DNA of 64,000 nt from Olsenella sp. SW781. GTDB lineage: Bacteria > Actinomycetota > Coriobacteriia > Coriobacteriales > Atopobiaceae. Both the position numbers and the translations under genes were made by a program. The stretch is taken from the NCBI RefSeq assembly GCF_012027725.1, contig NZ_SJOU01000008.1, positions 57,306 to 121,305 of the forward strand, in the 5' to 3' direction. How positions within the stretch are numbered: position 1 is the first letter of the stretch; each line of letters opens with the position of its first letter. Below, piece after piece: positions 7,570-16,648 of the stretch. Under the pieces are notes generated by a model, which was not told where the DNA came from, did no database searches, and was given only the letters and a program-made list of their open reading frames with translations.

Positions 7570-10038
7570 ATGCGCGTCTCATATGAGTGGCTCAAGAGCA
7601 TGGTCGACGTGCCGGCAGACCCCGTCGAGCTCGTGGCCGAGTTCACCCGCACCGGCACCGAGGTCGAGGCGGTGGAGAAGGTCGGCGCCAACCTCGAGCA
7701 CGTGGTCACGGCCCAGGTCGTGAGCAAGAAGCCTCACCCCGACTCCGACCACATGTGGCTCTGCCAGGTCAGCGTGGGCGACAAGAACGTGGACGCGAAC
7801 GGCAACCCCGTCCCCCTGCAGATCGTCTGCGGCGCCCAGAACTTCAACGAGGGCGACCACATCGTGTGCGCCATGATCGGCGCCGTGCTGCCCGGTGACT
7901 TCAAGATCAAGAAGAGCAAGCTGCGCGGCGTCGAGTCCTGCGGCATGAACTGCTCGGCCCGGGAGCTGGGCCTCGGCAACGACCACGAGGGAATCCTGAT
8001 CCTGCCCGAGGACGCGCCGGTGGGGATGGACTTCACCGACTACCTCGGCATGTCCGATACCGTGATCGACTGCGAGATCACGCCCAACCGCCCCGACTGC
8101 CTCTCCATGACCGGCATCGCCACCGAGGTCGCGGCCATCCTCGACGAGGACACCCACATCGAGCTGCCCGCCGTGAAGGTCGAGCAGGGCCCGAATGCCG
8201 CCGACCTCGTCGACGTGACGATTGACGATCCCGAGCTCTGCCCGCGCTACACCGCTCGCGTGGTGCGCAACGTCAAGATCGGCCCCTCGCCCGAGTGGCT
8301 CGCCCAGCGCGTTGCCGCCGCCGGCGGACGCTCGATCAACAACGTCGTGGACGTGACCAACTACGTGATGTACCTTACCGGCCAGCCGCTCCACGCCTTT
8401 GACCTGGGCAAGCTCACGGAGCGCGACGGCCGCCGCCACATCGTGGTCCGCGCCGCACACGACGGCGAGAAGCTCGTGACGCTCGATGGCCAGGAGCGCG
8501 AGCTCACGCACGACATGTGCCTCATCACCGACGACGGTCACACCCCGATCGCGCTTGCCGGCGTCATGGGCGGCCTCGACTCCGAGATCACGGAGGAGAC
8601 CGTCGACGTCCTTCTCGAGAGCGCGAACTTCTCGAGCGGCCATACGTCGCGCACCTCGCGCAACCTCGACCTCATGAGCGAGGCCTCCATCCGCTACGAG
8701 CGTCAGGTCGACGGCTCCAACTGCGCCAACGTGACCGAGATCGCGGCCGCGCTCTTTGAGGAGTGCTGCGGCGCCGAGGTCTGCCCGGGCATCGTGGACG
8801 TCTACCCCGGGGAGGCGGACGACGCCCCGGCGCGCATCGAGTTCCGCCCGTATCGCGCCCGCGCGCTTGCCGGCGCCCCCATCACCAACTCGTTCATGAT
8901 GTCCCGCCTCGAGCGCCTTGGCTGCACGGTCGAGAAGAACGACATCGAGCACTACGTCGTGACCGCCCCCACCAACCGGCCTGACCTCACCCGCGAGGTC
9001 GACCTCATCGAGGAGGTCGTGCGCCTCTGGGGCGAGGGCGACATCGAGGCCACGCTGCCCGCAGCCAAGAACCACGCCGGCGGCCTCACCGTCGAGCAGC
9101 GCCGCGTCCGCAAGATCGGCCAGGTCCTGCGCTCCTGCGGCCTCTCGGAGACCTCCACGTACAACTTCGCCGCGCCGGACGACCTCGCCCGTCTGGGCAT
9201 CCCCGAGACCGGTCGTGGCGTGCCCGTGAAGATCATCCGCCCGCTCGTGGCCGAGCAGTCCGAGATGCGCCGCTCCATGCTGCCGGGGCTGCTCCGCTCC
9301 GTGGCGTACAACCTCGATCACGGCGTCGCCAACGTCGCGCTCTACGAGATCGGCCGCGTCTTCTTTGGCCACGAGAGCCGGAGCCTCCCCGACGAGCCGA
9401 GCTACGTCTGCGGCGTCATGGCCGGCAAGCGCGCCGACGACGCGTGGAACCAGCACTTTGACGAGTACGACTTCTTCGACGCCAAGGGCGTGGTCGAGGA
9501 GCTGCTCGACGCCCTGCGCCTCACGAAGGTCCGCTTCAAGGTCGCCGACCCCGATCAGTACCCGTGGCTCCAGCCGGGCCGCGCCGCCGAGGTCACGGCC
9601 GGCGGCGGCCAGGTCATCGGCTGGGTCGGCAACGTCCACCCGCGCGGCCTCAAGGCCATGGGCGTGGACGCGCCCGTGGTGGCCTTCGAGCTCTCCCAGG
9701 CGGCGCTGCTGCGCCTCGCGGTGGACCAGCTGCCCTACGAGGACGTGCCCACGCTGCCCGGCGTGGACGTGGACCTCGCCATCGTCGTGGACGAGTCGGT
9801 GACCTGCGAGACCCTCATGCAGCGCATCTCCTCGGCCGGCGGAAAGCTGCTCGCTGACGTCCGCCTCTTCGACGTCTACCGCGATGACGAGCGCGTGGGC
9901 AAGGGCAAGAAGTCCATGGCCTTCTCGCTCACCTACCGTGCGGCCGACCGCACCCTCACCTCCGACGAGGTGGAGAAGGCCCACTCCAAGCTCGTGACCA
10001 AGGTCTGCAAGTCCACCGGCGGCGAGGTCCGCAGCTAG
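7570..10038 (+). CDS. pheT: Phenylalanyl-tRNA synthetase beta subunit
   Basis: Beta subunit of PheRS, 822 residues, full length. An EMAP-type tRNA-binding OB fold is seen around residues 40-150 (VVTAQVVSKKPHPDSDHMWL). The B3/B4 region follows with GGRSINNVVDVTNYVM, then the B5 domain (FRPYRARALAG, residues about 415-490) and a C-terminal FDX-ACB anticodon-binding domain (VPTLPGVDVDLAIVVDESV to the end). ATG 7570 follows AAGGAGAAGAGAA. It is regulated together with pheS by the upstream Phe T-box. Confidence 0.98.
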   Translation: MRVSYEWLKSMVDVPADPVELVAEFTRTGTEVEAVEKVGANLEHVVTAQVVSKKPHPDSDHMWLCQVSVGDKNVDANGNPVPLQIVCGAQNFNEGDHIVCAMIGAVLPGDFKIKKSKLRGVESCGMNCSARELGLGNDHEGILILPEDAPVGMDFTDYLGMSDTVIDCEITPNRPDCLSMTGIATEVAAILDEDTHIELPAVKVEQGPNAADLVDVTIDDPELCPRYTARVVRNVKIGPSPEWLAQRVAAAGGRSINNVVDVTNYVMYLTGQPLHAFDLGKLTERDGRRHIVVRAAHDGEKLVTLDGQERELTHDMCLITDDGHTPIALAGVMGGLDSEITEETVDVLLESANFSSGHTSRTSRNLDLMSEASIRYERQVDGSNCANVTEIAAALFEECCGAEVCPGIVDVYPGEADDAPARIEFRPYRARALAGAPITNSFMMSRLERLGCTVEKNDIEHYVVTAPTNRPDLTREVDLIEEVVRLWGEGDIEATLPAAKNHAGGLTVEQRRVRKIGQVLRSCGLSETSTYNFAAPDDLARLGIPETGRGVPVKIIRPLVAEQSEMRRSMLPGLLRSVAYNLDHGVANVALYEIGRVFFGHESRSLPDEPSYVCGVMAGKRADDAWNQHFDEYDFFDAKGVVEELLDALRLTKVRFKVADPDQYPWLQPGRAAEVTAGGGQVIGWVGNVHPRGLKAMGVDAPVVAFELSQAALLRLAVDQLPYEDVPTLPGVDVDLAIVVDESVTCETLMQRISSAGGKLLADVRLFDVYRDDERVGKGKKSMAFSLTYRAADRTLTSDEVEKAHSKLVTKVCKSTGGEVRS

Positions 10039-10040
10039 CC

Positions 10041-10067
10041 TGACAAAGGGGACGGGTTTATCTGTCA
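10041..10067. repeat. REP-like short palindrome after pheT
   Basis: The 27-nt segment starts TGACAAAGGGGACGGG and ends ATCTGTCA, so its ends TGACA/TGTCA are complementary. The core CAAAGGGGAC is shared with the REP-like arms at 6146-6224, suggesting a related but shorter family. It sits directly after the pheT stop. Confidence 0.5.
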
Positions 10068-10149
10068 TGACGGCGGCCGGGCGCGATTGCGTCCGGCCGC
10101 GCCGCGTTAGGGTTACACTGTCTGGGTGACGCTGTTGCAAGGAGGGACC

Positions 10150-10959
10150 ATGTTCTGCTCAAACTGCGGCGCCGAGATTTCCGACGGCGCGAAGTTCTGC
10201 GACTCGTGCGGCGCCCCCGTCAGCACGGGCGATGCCGACAAGACCGCCGCCGTCCCACCGGCTGCGCCCGCCCCTCCCGTCCCCTCCACGCCTTCTCAGC
10301 CCGGCGGGGCGCGCCCGCACGGCAGCTCCATCGTGGCCGTCGTCATGTCCGTGGTCGCGCTCGTCGCGGTGGTCGCGCTCGTCGTCGTGGTGGCGAACCC
10401 CTTCGGCGGCCCGCGGGACGAGCCGGCTCAGAGCGTCCAGGAGCAGCCTGCGGATGACCCAGCCCCCGCGGAGGAGGCCGAGGCCTCTGATGAGGAGGCC
10501 GAGAAGGACGAGGCGGCCGAAGCGGGGAAGGCCGAATCGGAGGAGGATGCGAGCGCCGACGACGCGTCGGGGGATGCCGTCGGCACGCAGCAGAACAACG
10601 TGGTCGTGGTGGTCGAGGGCAACGACCGAGCGCCCGCCCCGCCCGCATCGACGGTCGTGCACGTGAACGACGACTACATCCTCCCGTACAGCGCCACGTA
10701 CGAGTACTCGACGAGCGAGATCTCCCACCTGAGCGACTGGGAGCTCTACCTCGCGAGAAACGAGATCTATGCCCGCCATGGCCGCGAGTTCAGAAACGAC
10801 GACCTCGTCCGCTACTTCAGCGACAAGTCCTGGTACACCCCGACCTACTCGCCTGACGACTTCGACGCCCGCTCCGGCTCGATCCTGAGCTACACCGAGC
10901 AGCGCAACGCCGCGACGATTCTCGAGCTCGAGCAGGCGCGCGGGTCTGCGTACATCTAG
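10150..10959 (+). CDS. Zinc-ribbon membrane protein with C-terminal YARHG domain
   Basis: A 269-residue envelope protein of unknown role. The N-terminus is a zinc ribbon (CSNCG...CDSCG, Cys residues 3, 6, 19 and 22 approximately). A Pro/Ala linker follows, then one transmembrane helix (about residues 61-83, SSIVAVVMSVVALVAVVALV), then a long acidic Ala/Glu-rich stretch. The C-terminus has a YARHG domain (LYLARNEIYARHGREF near residue 200), an extracytoplasmic module in many Gram-positive proteins. ATG 10150 is chosen because AAGGAGGG lies just before it; an upstream GTG at 10126 is in frame but lacks a ribosome site. The next gene starts 15 bp later. Confidence 0.8.
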   Translation: MFCSNCGAEISDGAKFCDSCGAPVSTGDADKTAAVPPAAPAPPVPSTPSQPGGARPHGSSIVAVVMSVVALVAVVALVVVVANPFGGPRDEPAQSVQEQPADDPAPAEEAEASDEEAEKDEAAEAGKAESEEDASADDASGDAVGTQQNNVVVVVEGNDRAPAPPASTVVHVNDDYILPYSATYEYSTSEISHLSDWELYLARNEIYARHGREFRNDDLVRYFSDKSWYTPTYSPDDFDARSGSILSYTEQRNAATILELEQARGSAYI

Positions 10960-10974
10960 CCCCGGAGGGCATCC

Positions 10975-11640
10975 ATGCCAAGCTGGAACATCCACACCGC
11001 GCACGTCGAGCGGCTCCTCCGGGAGGAGGGCGCCGAGTCGCTGGGCGTCCGCGACGCCAACGCGTTTCTCCTGGGCAACCTCGCCCCGGACATCTACGTG
11101 GGCTACATGGTCCCCGACACCACGTACCGCATCGACTACAAGCTCACGCACCAGGCCCTGCGCGAGCACATCCCCCTGCCCAGCTATGACGAGTTCTGGA
11201 ACTTCTACGTGGCGCGCCAGGAGCAGGTGAGCGACCTCACGCTCGGCGCGTGGGCACATCTCGTGACCGACCACGTCTACAACGCCCATACGCGTCGCTA
11301 TCTGGAGCTCATCGGGGTGAAGCCCGGCGAGCGGGCGCGCATCGGCAAGCAGGCGGACTTCGCGCTCTTTGGCCGCACGCTCGACATCTCGATGGTCCCG
11401 AGCGTCGACGAGGCCCTTCTCGCCCAGTGTGCCGCGTTTCCGCCGTACTCGATCCTCGAGCGCGACGCGCGTGCCGCGGCCGACGTCGCACGGCGCATCG
11501 TCGAGAAGAACCGCGATGAGCACGTGAGCGGCGTGCCCGTCTATCAGCTGCTCAGTGCCGAGTTCTTCGATACGGCCCGCCAGGAGGCGCATGACACCAT
11601 CGTGCGCGGCCTGCGCTCGTTTGCCGGCCATCGAGGCTAG
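10975..11640 (+). CDS. Zinc-dependent phospholipase C-like protein
   Basis: A 221-residue protein beginning MPSWNIHTAHVERLL, the W1-x-x-H start typical of the zinc-dependent phospholipase C-like family (PF00882). Further likely metal ligands are in FLLGNLAPDIYVGY (Asp), KLTHQAL (His), GAWAHLVTDHVYN (His/Asp/His). No signal peptide is visible, so activity on exogenous phospholipid is doubtful; many bacterial members are uncharacterised cytoplasmic proteins. It starts 15 bp after the YARHG gene behind CCGGAGGGC, so the two are probably cotranscribed. Confidence 0.7.
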   Translation: MPSWNIHTAHVERLLREEGAESLGVRDANAFLLGNLAPDIYVGYMVPDTTYRIDYKLTHQALREHIPLPSYDEFWNFYVARQEQVSDLTLGAWAHLVTDHVYNAHTRRYLELIGVKPGERARIGKQADFALFGRTLDISMVPSVDEALLAQCAAFPPYSILERDARAAADVARRIVEKNRDEHVSGVPVYQLLSAEFFDTARQEAHDTIVRGLRSFAGHRG

Positions 11641-11654
11641 CCCCGGCACAAGGG

Positions 11655-11726
11655 AGGCGCGTCCCCCACGCGGTCCTTCTCACACCTTCGCAGGTGGCGA
11701 GAAGGACGTGGCGCGGGGGCGCGCCT
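11655..11726. terminator. Long hairpin between convergent genes
   Basis: Two GC-rich arms (11655-11681 and 11699-11726) form an imperfect long stem including TCCTTCTC/GAGAAGGA. It is located between the stop of the plus-strand PLC-like gene and the stop of the minus-strand pgi gene, so it could serve both strands. No clear T-run is present. Confidence 0.5.
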
Positions 11727-11746
11727 GGGGGGCGTGTGACGCTGCC

Positions 11747-13036
11747 CTAGCGGCGCCCGAGCGTGCGGAACATGAGCTGCTTGTAGGACTCCACCCCGGG
11801 CTGGTCGAAGGGGTTGACGCCGAGCAGGCTCGCCGAGAGGTAGCACGAGAACATGAGGAAGTAGAAGAGCCTTCCCAGATGCTCGGCATCCAGACGGTCG
11901 AGCTCAAGAGTGGGGCAGGGGAGCGCCGATGCGTGCGCGGCGCGCGTGGCCGCAAAGCTCGCCTTGTTGACGTCCCAGAAGTCGACGCCGTCGAGGTACC
12001 CAAAGCGGTCGTCGATGTCCGAGCCCCCCAGGACGAGGGAGTCTCCCTCGCCGGGCTCGAGCACGTCGAGGAAGGTCTCCATGACCTGGGGCGTGCCGTC
12101 CTGCACGTACTGGCCCAGGCTGTGAAGCTCCTCGGAGTACTCGGCCGAGGCTGGGAAGAGTCCGCGACCGTCCTTGCCCTCGCTCTCGCCAAAGAGCTGC
12201 TCGTACCACTTGGAGAGCCAGCGGAAGCGAGGCTCGAAGAAGCTCAGGAGCTCCACGCGCAGCCCCGCGTCCCAGGCGAGCCTGCGGATGAGCGCGTAGC
12301 GCCAGGCAGCGTTTACCAGGGGGTCCTCCGTGCCGTCGCGCAGGAGGGCCTCCTCGGCGCGGGCGCCGGCCACGAGGGCCCGGACATCGGCGCCGGCGAA
12401 GGCGAGGGGCAGGAGGTGCACCTCGGTGAGCGCCGTGTAGCGCCCGCCCACGGGCCCGGGGAAGGTCGTGAACGTATAGCCGTGGTCGTGGCAGAGCCTC
12501 TCGAGGTGGGAGTCCGGCGTGCCGCAGCAGACGATGCGCGATGCCGCGTTCTTCTCGCCATGCCGTTCGACGAGCCACTGACGCAGCAGCCGGAAGGATG
12601 ACCCAGGCTCCAGCGTCTCGAAGTTCTTGGCCACGCAGTCGATGACGACCTCGTGGCCCTCGAGGTCCTCCAGAACGCGCCGAAGCGCAAAGGCGGAGAG
12701 GGTGTTGCCCGCGTAGACCACGCGGTGCATCCCGTCGAGCGAGCCGCCGCGCGCGCCCAGCGCGCAGAGCGCGGCGCGCGCGGCGTTGTTGGAGCCGCCG
12801 ACGCCGATAAGGACAAAGGTGTCCGCGCGTTCGCGCAGCTGCGCGGCAAGGCCCTCGACCCGGGCGATCTTCTCGTCCGAGGCCCAGTCGTCCACGTGGA
12901 GCCAGCCGAGGGAGCCGGCGTGGCGCCCCTCGCCCGCCTGGCAGCGCGCAAGCACGTCGGCGTGGGCGGCCGAGGCCCGGGCGACCTCGTCGGAGGTCAC
13001 CCGGGCGCCGAGGAACGTCTCGTTAAGCCGAAGCAT
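11747..13036 (-). CDS. pgi: Glucose-6-phosphate isomerase (classical fold)
   Basis: Interconverts glucose 6-phosphate and fructose 6-phosphate. The 429-residue protein is of the short bacterial PGI class. The sugar-phosphate-binding loop VLIGVGGSNNAARAAL lies near residue 75 and the later GKDGRGLFPASAEYSEELHSLGQYVQ is the usual region before the catalytic Glu. ATG 13036 lies 9 bp after the stop of the LarA-like gene, so it is the last gene of the minus-strand operon. The window encodes two further, unrelated cupin-type PGIs near 51 kb, so this isomerase function is present three times. Confidence 0.93.
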   Translation of the reverse strand: MLRLNETFLGARVTSDEVARASAAHADVLARCQAGEGRHAGSLGWLHVDDWASDEKIARVEGLAAQLRERADTFVLIGVGGSNNAARAALCALGARGGSLDGMHRVVYAGNTLSAFALRRVLEDLEGHEVVIDCVAKNFETLEPGSSFRLLRQWLVERHGEKNAASRIVCCGTPDSHLERLCHDHGYTFTTFPGPVGGRYTALTEVHLLPLAFAGADVRALVAGARAEEALLRDGTEDPLVNAAWRYALIRRLAWDAGLRVELLSFFEPRFRWLSKWYEQLFGESEGKDGRGLFPASAEYSEELHSLGQYVQDGTPQVMETFLDVLEPGEGDSLVLGGSDIDDRFGYLDGVDFWDVNKASFAATRAAHASALPCPTLELDRLDAEHLGRLFYFLMFSCYLSASLLGVNPFDQPGVESYKQLMFRTLGRR

Positions 13037-13045
13037 CCGTCGCGC

Positions 13046-14542
13046 CTAGCAGCCGCAGGGGTGCGCGGGGGCGTCGTCGCGGAAGTGGCTGTTCTGGGAC
13101 GGGTCCTTCATGCAGAGGTGCGGCACGGCGCGGTTGTAGGCGTGCGGTAGCGCCAGGATGTTGGGGTTGCCGTCGGTGAACTTGCGCGTGGCGTCCGCGA
13201 TGGCCTCCTCGAAGGTCGGGCGGGTCTTGAGGCCCATGGTGCGGGCGATGCCGGGCTTCTGCGCGCCCACGATGTAGGTGGCGCTGAGGTACTTCTCGGC
13301 AAGGTTTCCGCAGGTCATCATGCTGAAGCCATGGAACGGGTGGAAGGCGTTGGCAAAGCGGTACTTGCGGATGTACTCCTCGTTGGTGGCGAAGTACTCG
13401 CCGTACTTGATCATCTCGTCGAGGGTGTTCATCTTGTCGGACTGCCAGAGCTCCCACTGCTCGCGCAGGTAGGGCCAGCGCTCGTCGTGGAACCAGCCGT
13501 TGCAGTAGCTGGCGATGACAAAGACGCAGTGGTCGGAGAGGATGCGCTTGTGGCGGATGACCTGGGCGGAGACGGCCTGCATCATCTGGATGGGGTTGGT
13601 GCCCATGCCGTCGCCGTAGTGGAAGTTGGTGGGCATGCCCATGACCACGATGTCGTACTTCTTCTCGGCCCAGTGCACGTAGGTGCGCTTGTCGGCGAGC
13701 TTCCAGGAGACGGGCTGCATCTCGGCGGCGTAGCCGGAGAAGATGGCGATCTGGCGGCTCCAGGTGTCGAGCACGGCGTCGCAGCAGAAGAACTTCTTGC
13801 CCATCTTCTCTTCCATGAACATGCCCTGCTGGTCAAACTTGTCGCGCATGAGGGAGGAGGTGGAGACGGGGACGAAGTCCGGGCGGCTCATGACGCGCGG
13901 CACGTGGTGGGCGCTGATGGAGCGCCAGTGGGTGATGCCGGTGGCGCAGTGCTTGTAGCCGCCCGAGTAGCCGCCGTAGGGGTTGCCCTGCGTGTGGCCG
14001 ATGAGGATGGCGATGTCGGCGTCGTAGACGTACCTGTTCATGATCACGTGGTCGCCCTGCGGGGTGAAGCCGAGGTCGACGAGGTGGTCGTAGTCCTCGG
14101 AGTCGTGGCTCGTGATCTGGCCCGTGCCCTCGAACTCGTTGTAGAGGTCCTCGCCCAGGATGAGCTTGGCCTCGGCGGTGGAGGTACGGGGGTGCAGGCC
14201 GTTGGAGAAGAGCAGGAGCACGTCGTCGTGGGAGACGCCGTTGGCGAAGAGCTCGTCGAGGCAGGCGCGGATGGCCACCTTGCGGTGGGAGGTGGGCTGC
14301 GTGCCGCCCTTCACGATGTCGGGGATGACGATGACGACCTTGGCGCCGGGGTGCGCGAGGTCGGCGAGCGGCTCCATGCCGATGGGGTTGCGGATGCTCT
14401 CGAGCGTGGCGCTGTAGAGGCTGTCCCAGTCCTGCGGCAGGCACTCGGGGTCCTTGACGGTCTCGCCGGTGATGAAGACGTCGGTGCTGTCGGGCAGCTC
14501 GGCCCCGAGCATGCCGTTGCCGTACTCAAAGTCCAGATGCAT
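13046..14542 (-). CDS. LarA-family nickel-dependent racemase/epimerase
   Basis: A 498-residue member of the lactate racemase (LarA, DUF2088) family, which uses a nickel-pincer nucleotide cofactor to racemise 2-hydroxy acids. Two likely catalytic segments are visible: PTSHRKVAIRACL near residue 88 (His) and GGYSGGYKHCATGITHW near residue 198 (Lys and His). The specific substrate cannot be set, since the family includes racemases and epimerases for many 2-hydroxy acids. Its cofactor-building partners LarB, LarC and LarE are not in the window. It lies between triose-phosphate isomerase and pgi genes, and ends in an HPCGC tail. Confidence 0.8.
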   Translation of the reverse strand: MHLDFEYGNGMLGAELPDSTDVFITGETVKDPECLPQDWDSLYSATLESIRNPIGMEPLADLAHPGAKVVIVIPDIVKGGTQPTSHRKVAIRACLDELFANGVSHDDVLLLFSNGLHPRTSTAEAKLILGEDLYNEFEGTGQITSHDSEDYDHLVDLGFTPQGDHVIMNRYVYDADIAILIGHTQGNPYGGYSGGYKHCATGITHWRSISAHHVPRVMSRPDFVPVSTSSLMRDKFDQQGMFMEEKMGKKFFCCDAVLDTWSRQIAIFSGYAAEMQPVSWKLADKRTYVHWAEKKYDIVVMGMPTNFHYGDGMGTNPIQMMQAVSAQVIRHKRILSDHCVFVIASYCNGWFHDERWPYLREQWELWQSDKMNTLDEMIKYGEYFATNEEYIRKYRFANAFHPFHGFSMMTCGNLAEKYLSATYIVGAQKPGIARTMGLKTRPTFEEAIADATRKFTDGNPNILALPHAYNRAVPHLCMKDPSQNSHFRDDAPAHPCGC

Positions 14543-14576
14543 GAGGTTTCCTTTCTGTGGGACGGACGTGAGGGGG

Positions 14577-14605
14577 CGTGCAAAAGTGACTGTCCCTTTT
14601 GCACG
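14577..14605. repeat. REP-like palindrome between tpi and the LarA gene
   Basis: A 29-nt sequence starting CGTGCAAAAGTGACTG and ending CCTTTTGCACG. It matches the right arm of the repeat in the pheST leader with one mismatch. It immediately abuts the triose-phosphate isomerase stop codon. Confidence 0.9.
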
Positions 14606-15442
14606 TCACTTGAGGTAGAGGTCGACGATCTGGGCGTACTCCTCGGGGTAGAAGCCGATCTCGCCGATGAAGCGCGTGAGGGCGATGAGGCCGCCGTCGA
14701 TCTCGGGGATGCTGGCGAGCATCTCTGCGTTGTCGGCCTTGAGGCCGCCTCCGTAGACCACGTCGACGCCGGGGACGACGCTCTTGACGAGGCGGGCGAC
14801 CTTGGTGATGTAGGGTGCGTCGGCGGGCGTCTTGCCGGGTCCGATGCTCCAGACGGGCTCGTAGGCGATGCGCACGCCGGAGAGGTCGGCGCCCTCGAGG
14901 CCCTGGGTCACCTGAGCGGTGAGGACGACCTCCCAGTCGTCGACCTCCTCCTCGCGCTCGCCCATGCAGAAGAGCACCTTGAGGCCGGCCGCCTGGGCGG
15001 CGCGGACCTCGCGGGAGAGGATGCGGCTCACGGCGGCCTCGACGTCGGCCGGGTCCGCCCCGACCTCGCCCAGGATCGCGCGGAGGTTCATGCGCTCCTC
15101 GCAGTGGCCGATGAGGGCCCACCCGCAGCCGAGCTGGGCGACGGAGTTGCCGGTGCGCAGCGTGGTGAAGGCGCCGAAGTTGCCGCCCGGGGCGGTGTCG
15201 GCCACGTGGACGCCCTGGCAGCCGATCCCGAGCGGGCTGCCCTCGGCGCCGGCGCAGGCGCCCACGAGGTGCGCCTCCGGGAGAAACGCCGCAAACTCCG
15301 CGACGTCGGCGTACTTCTCGGCAACGCCCCTGATGGACGAGGCGACGGTCTCGCCCCAGCGCGCGGGCTCGGCGAGGCGGTTGACGCCGCCGAGCTCGGG
15401 GGTGATGTCAAAGCGCTTGAGGTTGAGGAAGATGTGCTTCAT
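14606..15442 (-). CDS. Triose-phosphate isomerase, divergent
   Basis: Interconverts glyceraldehyde 3-phosphate and dihydroxyacetone phosphate. The 278-residue protein is longer than the usual 250. The N-terminal catalytic Asn/Lys are in FLNLKRF, the general acid His is in IGHCEER (canonical GHSERR), and the base Glu is in IAYEPVWSIGPGKTPA. A phosphate-binding VVYGGGLKADN lies near the end. The divergence suggests an operon-specific copy rather than the housekeeping enzyme; that is an inference. It starts at 15442 and lies 37 bp downstream of the phosphofructokinase stop. Confidence 0.88.
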   Translation of the reverse strand: MKHIFLNLKRFDITPELGGVNRLAEPARWGETVASSIRGVAEKYADVAEFAAFLPEAHLVGACAGAEGSPLGIGCQGVHVADTAPGGNFGAFTTLRTGNSVAQLGCGWALIGHCEERMNLRAILGEVGADPADVEAAVSRILSREVRAAQAAGLKVLFCMGEREEEVDDWEVVLTAQVTQGLEGADLSGVRIAYEPVWSIGPGKTPADAPYITKVARLVKSVVPGVDVVYGGGLKADNAEMLASIPEIDGGLIALTRFIGEIGFYPEEYAQIVDLYLK

Positions 15443-15479
15443 GAAGGCTCCAATCTCTTTGCTTCCCGCCCGTCCCGCG

Positions 15480-16646
15480 TCACACGAAGCTCGCGAAGCG
15501 GGGGAGGGCAGGGCCCAGCAGCGGGCGGCACCAGCTGCGGAACGCGTCGGTCACGCCGTTGCCGCGCTCGTTTATGTACTCGTCGGGCATCGTGCGCTCG
15601 TCGAGCATCACCTGCTCGATGGGGATGCGGATGAGGCACGCCTCGTAGGGCTCGCTGGATACGCGCTCGATGCCCACCATCTTGCCGGAGTCGCCCTCGA
15701 GCACGGCGCGGGTGGCCTCGCGCCCGCAGTCGATGGCCTCCTCGCGGTCGACGGGGCTCTGCCAGGCGATGGAGGCGCGGCCGATGAGGCCGGGCTTCTC
15801 GGAGCGCGCCTTGTAGCCCAGCTCGGAGATCACGAGCCTGGCGAGGTGCGCAGAGACGTCGCCGAAGTACGTTGCCCTGCCCACGGTCATGAGGGGTGGG
15901 GCGACGGGGGTCCCGTCGGCCGCGTGCAGGCCCTCGCTCACCACCACGACGCCCGAGCCCTTCTCGTCGATGAGGCGTTGGGCGTCGTCGAGGAAGGCGC
16001 GCTCGTCGAAGTCGCGCTCGGGCAGGTAGATGAGGTCGGGGCCGCCGGTGCCGGACTCGTCGGCAAAGCAGCTCGCGGCCGTGACCCAGCCGGCGTTTCT
16101 GCCCATGGCCTCCACGATGACGATGTGGATGGGAAGCCCGCGCACGTCGCAGCAGATGGCCGACGTCGTCGCCGCCATGTAGCGCGCGGCGCTCGCAAAG
16201 CCGGGCGCGTGGTCGGTCACCGCGATGTCGTTGTCCATGGTCTTGGGAATGCCCACCACGTCGATGGGCACGCCCTCCTCATGGCAGGCGCGCCAGATCT
16301 TGCCGCAGGTGTCCATCGTCCCGTTGCCGCCGGTGCAGAGGAGCCAGCGGATGCCCTGGCGGTCGAGCGCGTGCGCGAGCTCGCGGTAGTCCTCGTCCTC
16401 GAGGGGCTTGCGGCTCGTGCCGATGGCCGAGGAGGGCGAGAAGGGCAGCAGGTCGAGCTTCTCGCGCGGCACCTGGCCAAAGTCGACGAGGCTGCCGTCG
16501 GTGATGCCGCCCACGCCGCCGAGCGCGCCGAGCACCCGCCCGACGCCCGGCGTGTTCAGGGCCTCGTCGACGGCGCCGTAGAGCGACGCGTTGATGACCG
16601 CGGTGGGGCCGCCGCCGTGGACGACGAGCAGGCCGTCTGCCGCCAT
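15480..16646 (-). CDS. 6-phosphofructokinase family enzyme
   Basis: A 388-residue phosphofructokinase-family protein that phosphorylates fructose 6-phosphate or a related ketose phosphate. The nucleotide loop is VHGGGPTAVINA near the start, followed by CTGGNGTMDTCGKI and then IPKTMDNDIAVTDH with the catalytic Asp. The Lys in PKTMDND is typical of PPi-dependent enzymes, whereas the GGNGT loop lacks the Asp-Asp of that class; the phosphoryl donor is therefore unresolved. VEAMGRNAGWVTAA is the sugar-phosphate site. It starts 2 bp after the aldolase stop, indicating tight cotranscription. Confidence 0.88.
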   Translation of the reverse strand: MAADGLLVVHGGGPTAVINASLYGAVDEALNTPGVGRVLGALGGVGGITDGSLVDFGQVPREKLDLLPFSPSSAIGTSRKPLEDEDYRELAHALDRQGIRWLLCTGGNGTMDTCGKIWRACHEEGVPIDVVGIPKTMDNDIAVTDHAPGFASAARYMAATTSAICCDVRGLPIHIVIVEAMGRNAGWVTAASCFADESGTGGPDLIYLPERDFDERAFLDDAQRLIDEKGSGVVVVSEGLHAADGTPVAPPLMTVGRATYFGDVSAHLARLVISELGYKARSEKPGLIGRASIAWQSPVDREEAIDCGREATRAVLEGDSGKMVGIERVSSEPYEACLIRIPIEQVMLDERTMPDEYINERGNGVTDAFRSWCRPLLGPALPRFASFV

Positions 16647-16648
16647 GG

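Noticed and set aside
7579..10140. Very long minus-strand open frame opposite pheT
   Set aside because: It is the antisense shadow of a GC-rich gene; its translation is low-complexity and pheT is certain.
13331..15634. 767-codon plus-strand open frame
   Set aside because: It lies opposite the LarA-like and triose-phosphate isomerase genes, has Val/Asp/Gly-rich composition and no motif.
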